Assembly (NCBI GenBank): GCA_964384215.1
Contig: CAYLLB010000004.1
Location: 1-64,000, forward strand
Direction: 5' to 3'
Length of the DNA stretch: 64,000 nucleotides
From: JAJFUV01 sp964384215
Lineage (GTDB): Bacteria; Acidobacteriota; Terriglobia; Bryobacterales; Bryobacteraceae
Below are positions 32,016 through 41,641 of this stretch, in pieces. Every line of letters begins with the position of its first letter. Position 1 is the stretch's first letter. The position numbers and the translations under genes were made by a program. The notes under the pieces are model-generated. The model had not been told where the DNA came from, made no database searches, and saw only the letters and a program-made list of their open reading frames with translations.

Positions 32016-32054
32016 ACTATCAGATATCATAAGTCGATAGTTGTTAGATCTCAA
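32016..32054 (-). promoter_or_regulatory. clpB-lon promoter with overlapping palindrome
   Basis: On the minus strand TTGAGA (32054-32049), a 17-bp spacer and TATGAT (32031-32026) form a near-consensus sigma-70 promoter, with expected start about 32019. ACTATC and GATAGT (32041-32036 and 32021-32016) are perfect 6-bp inverted arms with a 14-bp spacer that enclose the -10 box, so a bound protein would block RNA polymerase. It is not a CIRCE element or a complete HAIR element. A sigma-32 promoter is not seen. Confidence 0.65.
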
Positions 32055-32093
32055 GACTGGCACCGCTGCCTAAACCTTCCCCTGAAGCTCCCT

Positions 32094-32984
32094 CTATCGC
32101 CTCAGATTCTCAACTAAATCCAATGGAATGTTAACATTAACATGAACCACGCGCTCTTGCTGTTCTACTGTCACCGAATCGTACAAACGCAGTAACTCCC
32201 GTTTTCCATCCGGTGTGGACAGGCGTCCCATCCCGATCAGCCCTTTGATGGCGTCGTGCGTCCGCTTGGCGTCCTGTGGTGTGGAAGTATCAATTCTTGC
32301 AGCAAGATCCGCGCTCTTTCGGAGGTCCGCCCAAACCGTCACTCCCTGAATGGAACCGAACACCTGCGGCGGGATGCTCAAGCTGGCAGTTTGCGACGCG
32401 GGCAGATTGATTTTGTCGAACAGCCCCGTGGCCACCACCCACACTTGACTGGTGGCCGGAACAGTCGCAACGCGGTCGAGCAGCGTTTTCGGTGGCGCCG
32501 GGCCGCGCTCGCGACGGTCGAGCGCAGCACGGAGCGCGGCGGCGGGTCCGGCCAAGGCCGTCGAATCATTCAGGAACACGACGGCGGCCTGCTCGGTACC
32601 TGTGATCGTGTAGCCCTTGTAGGTGAGGCGCCGGGCGCCCGCCTGTGCAAGCGACGGTTCTAGTCCGGACGGCGAGAACTTCCCGCGCGCCATAGCCACC
32701 GCACTCTTGCCGTCGCTCGCCACCAGCAACTCCCGGACATCCTTGCGGGGATCGAGTCCGGTGCGCTTGGCGAACTCGTCCAATTGGGGTTGCGGCCGCG
32801 CCTCCACCCATCGCCGGTAGAACTCGGTCGAGCGCAGCACTTCGGCTTTTACGCCGACCAGCATCACCGCGTCGGGTGGAATCAGGCTGCTCAACGCCGG
32901 ATCGATGGTGATGGTCTGGGAGGCGCGCCTTTCGCACCCGGAGAAAACCAGGAGCGCCGCCGCAACAAGAGCGGTTTTTCGCAT
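32094..32984 (-). CDS. Lipoprotein of unknown function in an ABC operon
   Basis: 296 aa. Lipoprotein signal MRKTALVAAALLVFSGC with Cys17 as the lipidation site. The mature part starts with IDPALSSLIPPDAVMLVGVKAE and has alternating strand/helix segments (VRELLVASDGKSAVAMARG, SQVWVVATGLFD); I recognise no family. Its ATG shares one base with the stop of the ABC permease (TGATG at 32986-32982), so it is translationally coupled and is likely an accessory envelope protein of that exporter. It is the last gene of the operon. Confidence 0.75.
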   Translation of the reverse strand: MRKTALVAAALLVFSGCERRASQTITIDPALSSLIPPDAVMLVGVKAEVLRSTEFYRRWVEARPQPQLDEFAKRTGLDPRKDVRELLVASDGKSAVAMARGKFSPSGLEPSLAQAGARRLTYKGYTITGTEQAAVVFLNDSTALAGPAAALRAALDRRERGPAPPKTLLDRVATVPATSQVWVVATGLFDKINLPASQTASLSIPPQVFGSIQGVTVWADLRKSADLAARIDTSTPQDAKRTHDAIKGLIGMGRLSTPDGKRELLRLYDSVTVEQQERVVHVNVNIPLDLVENLRR

Positions 32985-33823
32985 CAGAAATCCTTTTTCG
33001 AGAAAATGTACAACGAAAGCGACAAGACGGCAAGGGCGAACAAGCCGCTGGTGGCGAGCGGCATCAGCGAGTCCACGCGGTCCCCGCGCACTAGGTTCAG
33101 CGTGATGCGCCCCACGTCGAACACTTTGGGCAGCATCTCATACAGCGCGCGCCAGATCCAACGCGACCACTCCGAACTGAGCAGCTTTTCGGCGATGGTG
33201 TGCTGGGCCAGGATGGGGCTCATGAGGCCCAGGCCGATGGTGACCATCGTGCTAACCGCGGCGCTCTCGAACACCACGCCGGTCAATACCACCACCGTGA
33301 GCAGCACCGCGAAGATGAAAACCGTCGTGGCGATGGCGTAAAGGAATCCCGGCGACCACACGCCTGTCTTCCAGCCGAAAATCAGCCACACCCCGGCGAT
33401 CAGGTAGGCCACGTTCAGCCCCACCACGGCCAGGTTGCCCAGGTAGCGCCCCAGCAGGATCTGCCAGCGGCGAACCGGCTTCGAAAGCAGCAATTCGATG
33501 CGTCCGGGTTCGAGCACCGTAGGCACCAGGCCGGAACTGGCGAAGACGGCCAGCGCCATGCCCCACGTATAGAGGAATGTCGCGATGCCGCCGTGTACCT
33601 GGCGCACGAGGCGGTTCACGTCGGTCATTTTACGGTTGGTCTGGCCGAACAGCGTCACTGTGGCCATGGCGCCTTCAACCACGTCGATCTTCATCAGGAA
33701 CAGGAAGAACAGGATCAGGGCCGTCGAGAGGCCGAAAAGGGCCCAGAAAATCTTGCGGGCCATGGCCTCGCGGAAAGTGTCGGAGACGAGCGCGCAGCCG
33801 GCGATCAGGTCGTGTTTATGCAT
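32984..33823 (-). CDS. ABC-2-type transporter permease
   Basis: 279 aa with six hydrophobic segments and a large loop after the first (MKIDVVEGAMATVTLFGQT), the layout of ABC-2 membrane proteins such as those of NosY/CcmB-type exporters. LEPGRIELLLSKPVRRWQILLGRYLG is the cytoplasmic coupling segment typical of the NosY group. It is coupled to the ATPase upstream (8-bp overlap, 33816-33823) and to the lipoprotein downstream. Substrate unknown. Confidence 0.85.
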   Translation of the reverse strand: MHKHDLIAGCALVSDTFREAMARKIFWALFGLSTALILFFLFLMKIDVVEGAMATVTLFGQTNRKMTDVNRLVRQVHGGIATFLYTWGMALAVFASSGLVPTVLEPGRIELLLSKPVRRWQILLGRYLGNLAVVGLNVAYLIAGVWLIFGWKTGVWSPGFLYAIATTVFIFAVLLTVVVLTGVVFESAAVSTMVTIGLGLMSPILAQHTIAEKLLSSEWSRWIWRALYEMLPKVFDVGRITLNLVRGDRVDSLMPLATSGLFALAVLSLSLYIFSKKDF

Positions 33824-34739
33824 CGACGGTTCTCACGAAGACGTCTTCCAGCGTGCTGGAAGCGACACTCAGGCTTTCGATGGTGCATTGCTCGGCGCGG
33901 AGCAGGTCGATGGCCGCATTGGCCAGCTCACGCGTCGCGAATAGAAACTCCGCCGAGCCGTTCTGCGCCGCCAAACGCGTGGCTTTGGCCCGCAGAGCTT
34001 CAATCAGCCGTTCGCCCGCTCCTTTTGCAACAAGCTTGTAGCCGCTGCCGGCGGTGAGGTCTTTCACGGACCCGGTGAGCGCGACCTTACCTTTATGGAG
34101 AATGGCGACTTCGTGGCAGTACAGTTCTACTTCCACCAGCAAATGCGAGTTGATGAAGATGGTCGTGCCCTTCAATTCCAGCTCGTGCAGGATCTCCCGT
34201 ATCCGGCGCCGGCCGATGGGGTCCACGCCGTCCGTTGGTTCGTCGAGCAGCAACAGGGCGGGGGAGTGCATCATCGCCTGGGCCAGTCCCAAACGCTGCA
34301 GCATGCCTTTCGAGTACTTGCCGATGCGCACGCCGCCCCAGTTATCCAGGCCGACCAGCTCGAGCAGTTCGGGGATGCGCTCGCGGCGCGGCCCGCGCTC
34401 CATGCCGCTCAAGGCGGCGTAGAAATCGAGCATTCCCGCGCCCGTGAAATAGGTGGGGAAGCGGTGGTTCTCGGGTAGGTAGCCAGCCGGCCGCCGTGCC
34501 TCCGCCAGGCGCGCGTCGTGGCCGAACAAACGTGCTGCGCCTGCCGTAGGATGAACGGCGGAAAGCAGCAGTTTCACAAATGTGGTCTTGCCAGCGCCGT
34601 TTGGCCCGAGTAGGCCGTACGTGGTTCCGCGCGGAACCTGGAGTGTGATGCCGTCAACGGCCCGCACCTCGCGGCGCCTCCACCGCGAGCGGAAGATTTT
34701 GGTCAGGCCCTGGGTTTCAATGGCGTAGTCGCCGTTCAT
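33816..34739 (-). CDS. ABC transporter ATP-binding protein
   Basis: 307 aa from ATG 34739; an in-frame GTG at 34751 is an alternative, neither having a strong ribosome site. Walker A GPNGAGKTT, signature YSKGMLQRLG (usual L-S-G-G replaced by Y-S-K-G), Walker B LLLLDEPTDGVDP and the switch His in INSHLL. A C-terminal extension of about 70 residues is typical of ABC-2 exporter ATPases. First gene of the ATPase-permease-lipoprotein operon. Confidence 0.92.
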   Translation of the reverse strand: MNGDYAIETQGLTKIFRSRWRRREVRAVDGITLQVPRGTTYGLLGPNGAGKTTFVKLLLSAVHPTAGAARLFGHDARLAEARRPAGYLPENHRFPTYFTGAGMLDFYAALSGMERGPRRERIPELLELVGLDNWGGVRIGKYSKGMLQRLGLAQAMMHSPALLLLDEPTDGVDPIGRRRIREILHELELKGTTIFINSHLLVEVELYCHEVAILHKGKVALTGSVKDLTAGSGYKLVAKGAGERLIEALRAKATRLAAQNGSAEFLFATRELANAAIDLLRAEQCTIESLSVASSTLEDVFVRTVDA

Positions 34740-34792
34740 ATGTCCCAACACTTGGACAACGCACCCGGCTGCGCGCCTGTTCCCTGAGTTTT

Positions 34793-35914
34793 CTATGCCG
34801 GCCGGGAATCGATCCAGCCGCCGCCCAAGACGAGGTCGCCCTGATAAAATACCGCCGCTTGTCCGGGCGTGACGGCCCGCTGCGGTTCGTCGAAGACTAC
34901 CTCGGCTCTGATGCCACCGTCGATCGCCGCGACGCAGGCCGGGGCAGCGGCGTGTTTGTTGCGAATCTTCACTTCGGCGCGCAGCGGCTTCCGGGGTGCT
35001 TCAATCGAAAGCCAGTTCACTTTCGACGCGGTCAGCCGCTTGCATAGGAGTTCTGCGTCCGGTCCGACAATCACCCGCTGTGTGGCGGGATCGGTCGCAA
35101 TCACATATAGCGGCGCGCCGGCGGCTATGCCCAGGCCGCGGCGCTGGCCCACGGTGAAATTGTGCACGCCAGCGTGCCGGCTGAGGACGCGCCCGTCCAC
35201 GGTGACGATTTCACCATGCGTCTCGGCGATCGGCGTGCCTCGCTCAGCCATGTAAGCGTTCAGGAACGCCGCGTAATCTCCGTTCGGCACGAAGCAGATC
35301 TCCTGGCTGTCGTCCTTCCCGGCGACGGGCAAAGCGAACGTGCGCGCCAGTTTACGAACCTCCGGCTTGGTCATCTCTCCCAGCGGGAACAGCGTGCGGG
35401 ATAGCTGCCGCTGTGTCAGCCCGAACAGGAAGTAGGTCTGGTCCTTGGCCGGATCGGCGCCTCGCCGCAGTTCATGACGGCCGGTCGCCGGATCGCGTGT
35501 GATGCGCGCGTAGTGTCCGGTGGCGATGCGTTCGGCGCCCAACCCGGCGGCGGTTTCCAGGAACTGGTCGAACTTCAGGAAGTTGTTGCACAGCGTGCAG
35601 GGGATGGGCGTGCGTCCTGCCAGGTACTCTTCGAGGAACGGCCGCACGACGTCCCTTTCGAACCGCTGCTCGAAATTCAGTACGTAGTAAGGAATGCCCA
35701 GATGTTCGGCAACACGGCGCGCGTCATAGACATCATCCAGTGAACAGCAACGCCCTCCTGTCGTACCGGCCGCCAGCCCGGGCAGCCGGCGCTGGTTCCA
35801 GAGCTGCATGGTCAGGCCGATCACCTTATGCCCTTCGCGGATGAGCATCGCCGCCGCCGTCGAGCTGTCGACGCCGCCGCTCATGGCCACCGCGATGGTT
35901 TGCGTGTCAGGCAT
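34793..35914 (-). CDS. mnmA: tRNA 2-thiouridylase MnmA
   Basis: 373 aa from ATG 35914. PP-loop SGGVDS at 12-17 activates U34 of tRNA-Lys/Glu/Gln with ATP; the catalytic Cys in PCTLC is Cys106 (or 109) and the second Cys is in DDSQEICF (Cys207). The C-terminal beta-barrel follows. It receives sulphur through a cysteine desulfurase, and such a gene lies directly upstream, overlapping by eight bases, so both are made together. Confidence 0.96.
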   Translation of the reverse strand: MPDTQTIAVAMSGGVDSSTAAAMLIREGHKVIGLTMQLWNQRRLPGLAAGTTGGRCCSLDDVYDARRVAEHLGIPYYVLNFEQRFERDVVRPFLEEYLAGRTPIPCTLCNNFLKFDQFLETAAGLGAERIATGHYARITRDPATGRHELRRGADPAKDQTYFLFGLTQRQLSRTLFPLGEMTKPEVRKLARTFALPVAGKDDSQEICFVPNGDYAAFLNAYMAERGTPIAETHGEIVTVDGRVLSRHAGVHNFTVGQRRGLGIAAGAPLYVIATDPATQRVIVGPDAELLCKRLTASKVNWLSIEAPRKPLRAEVKIRNKHAAAPACVAAIDGGIRAEVVFDEPQRAVTPGQAAVFYQGDLVLGGGWIDSRPA

Positions 35915-37070
35915 AGGCGTCCCAACGGGCCGAAACGCCGCGCAGGCGCGCCACCGCCTGCGCGACCGCTTCGACCAGCGCATCGACTTGTTCCACCGTG
36001 TTCGACCGGCCCAGCGAAAACCGCAGGCTCGCGCGGGCGCGGTCGGCGGAAAGGCCCATGGCCGAGAGCACGTGCGAAGGCTCCACCGCGCCGCTCGAGC
36101 AGGCCGAGCCGGTCGAGACCGCAAAGCCCGCCAGGTCCAGCGCGATCACCAGCGCCTCGCCCTGGACGCCGTCGAACCAGATGTTGGTGGTGTTCGGGAT
36201 GCGGGCGGCACGCCCGCCGTTTACTCCCGCCCCCGGAACGCGTTCGAGGATGGCGCTCTCCAAGCGGTCGCGCAACCCGCTCAGGCGCCGCGTTTCGGAA
36301 TCCAGGTCGCGCCGCGCCGCGCTTGCGGCCGCCGCCAGCGCCGCCGCGCCCGCGACGTTTTCGGTTCCCGCACGACGGTCGCGCTCGTGGTGGCCGCCCC
36401 GGATGATGGGTTCGAGGACCGCACCGCCGCGTACGTACAGCGCCCCAACGCCCTTGGGCGCGCAGATCTTGTGCCCGCTGATCGAATAGAGATCCACGCC
36501 CAGTGTCCGCACGTCTCCGCTCAACTTGCCGAAGGCCTGCACGCCGTCCGAGTGCATGAGGGCACCGGCTTCGTGCGCGATTGCTGCGATTTCCCCGATG
36601 GGCTGTACCACGCCCGTCTCGTTGTTGGCGTGCATCACGGAGACCAGCACGGTGCCCGGACGCAACGCCCGCCGGACGCCCGCCGGATCGACGACGCCGT
36701 TGGAATCCGGAGCTAGGCAGGTCACCGTGTGGCCCTCGCGCTCGAGTTCGCGGCAGGCGGCGAGCACCGCCGGATGTTCAATTGCCGTAGTGATGATGTG
36801 TGCCGTCCGGTGGGCCGCACGTACCACGCCGAACAGCGCCAGATTGTCGGCTTCCGTGCCGCCACTTACCAGCACGACTTCGTTCGCATCGCATCCCAAT
36901 ACGCCGGCCAGATCAAGGCGGGCCTGTTCGAGCTTCTGCTTGGCCGCCTGGCCGTAATAGTGGATACTGGAAGCGTTCCCGTGCGTCTGGCGAAGACACG
37001 CGACCATCGCATCCAGCACCTCGCCAGACACGGGTGTCGTCGCGTTATGGTCAAAGTAGAAGCGATTCAC
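35907..37070 (-). CDS. Cysteine desulfurase (NifS/IscS family)
   Basis: 387 aa. HNATTPV near the start, GTEADN at 71-76, HANNETG, and SGHKICAPKGVGA with the PLP Lys201; the persulfide Cys324 is in STGSACSSG. The short SSG loop matches group I (IscS/NifS). It takes sulphur from cysteine as enzyme-bound persulfide; the overlap with mnmA indicates tRNA thiolation as one main use, while iron-sulphur cluster assembly cannot be excluded because no iscU is next to it. Divergent from the SAM hydrolase gene with 27 bp between. Confidence 0.94.
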   Translation of the reverse strand: MNRFYFDHNATTPVSGEVLDAMVACLRQTHGNASSIHYYGQAAKQKLEQARLDLAGVLGCDANEVVLVSGGTEADNLALFGVVRAAHRTAHIITTAIEHPAVLAACRELEREGHTVTCLAPDSNGVVDPAGVRRALRPGTVLVSVMHANNETGVVQPIGEIAAIAHEAGALMHSDGVQAFGKLSGDVRTLGVDLYSISGHKICAPKGVGALYVRGGAVLEPIIRGGHHERDRRAGTENVAGAAALAAAASAARRDLDSETRRLSGLRDRLESAILERVPGAGVNGGRAARIPNTTNIWFDGVQGEALVIALDLAGFAVSTGSACSSGAVEPSHVLSAMGLSADRARASLRFSLGRSNTVEQVDALVEAVAQAVARLRGVSARWDAYA

Positions 37071-37097
37071 GGGAAGTTACTTTCATCTTAGCAGCCT

Positions 37098-37901
37098 ATG
37101 CCACGAGCGACCGCGCGCGAACCTTTGATAACGCTAACCACGGATTTCGGCCTGGACGATCATTTCGTCGGCACGATGAAGGGCGTGATTCTGTCGATCG
37201 CACCGCGGGCGCGCATTGTGGACATTACTCATGCGGTGAAGCCTTTCGAAATCGCTGAGGGTGGCTTCCTGCTTGCCGCCGCGGTTCCCTACTTTCCGCC
37301 GAAGACGGTTCACGTGGCGGTGGTCGATCCGGGCGTAGGTACGTCGCGGCGACCCTTGGTAGTTGAATCCGGCGGCCAGTACTTTGTCGCGCCCGACAAC
37401 GGATTGCTGTCCATGATTTACGAACGCGCCAGGTGCAGAGTGCGGGCCGTCACCGCGCGCCGCTACTTGTTGGACCGTGTCAGCGCGACTTTTCACGGAC
37501 GCGACGTTTTTGCGCCGGTGGCGGCGCACCTGGCCGTGGGGACCCCTGCGGCGCGCTTCGGCAAGCGCATCGACGACTACCTGCGGCGTGACTTCCATAA
37601 GCCTGTGCACACGGGCAAGCGCATCTGGACCGGAGCCATCCTCCACGTCGACCACTTCGGCAACATTGTGACCAACTTCCACGCCGGGGAGTTCGCCCAC
37701 CTCGCCGGGCGCCCCTTCGCCATGAACGTGGGCTTCGAGCGCACCACACGGCTGGCTGCCACTTACGCCGACCTCGCGCCCGGCGAACTGGGACTGGTCG
37801 AGGGCAGCACCGGGTACTACGAGATCGTCTACAACCAGGCTTCCGCCGCGGAGAAACTCGGCGTGGCCGTGGGAGCGCCGGTCGAATTGACCGTGTGGTA
37901 G
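37098..37901 (+). CDS. SAM hydroxide adenosyltransferase (DUF62 family)
   Basis: 267 aa. ITLTTDFGLDDHFVGTMKGV, VVDPGVGTSRRPLVVE and DNGLLS are the conserved motifs of the DUF62/SAM-hydrolase family related to fluorinase and chlorinase; HVDHFGNIVTNF and GSTGYYEIVYNQASAA match the C-terminal domain. The Asp-Arg-His water-activating set of hydrolases is expected; no halogenase-specific loop is visible, so SAM hydrolysis to adenosine and methionine is the likely activity. Confidence 0.9.
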   Translation: MPRATAREPLITLTTDFGLDDHFVGTMKGVILSIAPRARIVDITHAVKPFEIAEGGFLLAAAVPYFPPKTVHVAVVDPGVGTSRRPLVVESGGQYFVAPDNGLLSMIYERARCRVRAVTARRYLLDRVSATFHGRDVFAPVAAHLAVGTPAARFGKRIDDYLRRDFHKPVHTGKRIWTGAILHVDHFGNIVTNFHAGEFAHLAGRPFAMNVGFERTTRLAATYADLAPGELGLVEGSTGYYEIVYNQASAAEKLGVAVGAPVELTVW

Positions 37902-37905
37902 CGGC

Positions 37906-39159
<1,254 letters not shown>

Positions 39160-39162
39160 GGC

Positions 39163-40428
<1,266 letters not shown>

Positions 40429-40505
40429 ACCTTTTATCTATCATCCCCCCAGGGATGCTTCCGGGGCAACGCTTTCGGTAGCATATTAGGTGCGCATCTG
40501 CGGAT

Positions 40506-41639
40506 ATGCCGGACGCTGCCCCATCCGAATACGGCCGTTGGAGCGCGGGAGAAGGTTCGCCCGCAATCGAGTATTCATGCACGGTACTGGATGACATCCG
40601 GTTGCTCGTGGTGGATGGTTTGCACCGGCTTAGCCGGGGCGGCATCGAAATGGGCGGCATTTTGTATGGAACGCGCTCGGGCCGGCTCTTGCGGATTGAG
40701 GCGCAACGTCCCATCGAATGCGAGCACGCCCACGGACCGTCCTTTACACTTTCGGATAACGACGTTGCCGCAATGGAGCGCCAACTGGCCGCGCCGGCTC
40801 CTGCGGCGGGTTTAGCGCCTGTGGGTTGGTACCACTCCCACACCCGGAACGGCATCAGTTTGTCCGAAGAAGACCTGAAGATCCACAACAGGTTCTTCCC
40901 GCACCCTTGGCAGGTCGCTCTCGTGTTGCACCCGGAAAAGTTCGGGCCAGTCACCGCCGGATTCTTCTTGCGCGAGGCGGACGGTTCGATCCGCCGGGAG
41001 TCGAGTGGCCGGGAGTTTGAAGTCCTGCCCTTGGAGACCCGCGGCACCGTCGGGCCTGCAGCCTCCGCCGCTCCGCCTACGACGCCGTCCTCCCGGCCCA
41101 ACTCGCAGATCCTCATGCCGGGCAGGACGCCGGGTGTCGAGCCCACGCGCGATCTGCCGCCGCGCATCCTGGAGCCGTCCGGGGCCCCCTCGCAGACCGA
41201 TTCGGAAAAACTCGGCGCTTTCCTCCAGCGGCTGGAGCCAAGGCGCAACCGGGCGACGCGCTGGACCGTCGCGGCGCTGCTCTGCGCAGCCGCTTTCTTT
41301 CTGGGTTTGGGGGCCCGCCCGTTCTGGTCGGCACACCGAGCGCCGCAGACGATGTCGCTGCGGGCGTTCGACCAGGGGGGACAGTTGCGCATTGAATGGG
41401 ACAGCACCGCGGCGCCGGTGCGCGCGGCACGCGGCGGGATGCTCGTAATCGTCGATGGCGGCGATACGGCCAATATTGCGCTCGACCGCGAACATCTCAT
41501 CTCCGGCGGCATCAGCTACGCGCGGCGCACCTCGGACGTGGACATTAGGTTAAAAGTGGTGGGCCCCAGCCAAACCGTGCAGGAAGTCACGCGGTTCGTA
41601 GCTCCGCCGGCACAAACTCAAGATAGAGGAGCCCAGTAA
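40506..41639 (+). CDS. JAMM/MPN metalloprotease-like protein with membrane anchor
   Basis: 377 aa. The N-terminal half (about 25-165) is a JAB/MPN domain with an intact JAMM site: Glu48 in GGIEMGGILYG and HSHTRNGISLSEED at 110-123, i.e. H-x-H-x7-S-x2-D (His110, His112, Ser120, Asp123). A Pro/Ser-rich linker (180-235) leads to one membrane helix (about 253-270), then a C-terminal beta-rich domain of about 100 residues (SLRAFDQGGQLRIEWDS). The catalytic part should be cytoplasmic and the end periplasmic. JAMM enzymes cleave isopeptide bonds of ubiquitin-like proteins; none is encoded here. The stop is two bases before the ppc start. Confidence 0.85.
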   Translation: MPDAAPSEYGRWSAGEGSPAIEYSCTVLDDIRLLVVDGLHRLSRGGIEMGGILYGTRSGRLLRIEAQRPIECEHAHGPSFTLSDNDVAAMERQLAAPAPAAGLAPVGWYHSHTRNGISLSEEDLKIHNRFFPHPWQVALVLHPEKFGPVTAGFFLREADGSIRRESSGREFEVLPLETRGTVGPAASAAPPTTPSSRPNSQILMPGRTPGVEPTRDLPPRILEPSGAPSQTDSEKLGAFLQRLEPRRNRATRWTVAALLCAAAFFLGLGARPFWSAHRAPQTMSLRAFDQGGQLRIEWDSTAAPVRAARGGMLVIVDGGDTANIALDREHLISGGISYARRTSDVDIRLKVVGPSQTVQEVTRFVAPPAQTQDRGAQ

Positions 41640-41641
41640 GC

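Noticed and set aside
37098..37901. Fluorinase or chlorinase
   Set aside because: The sequence matches general DUF62 SAM hydroxide adenosyltransferases; I see no insertion loop typical of fluorinase.
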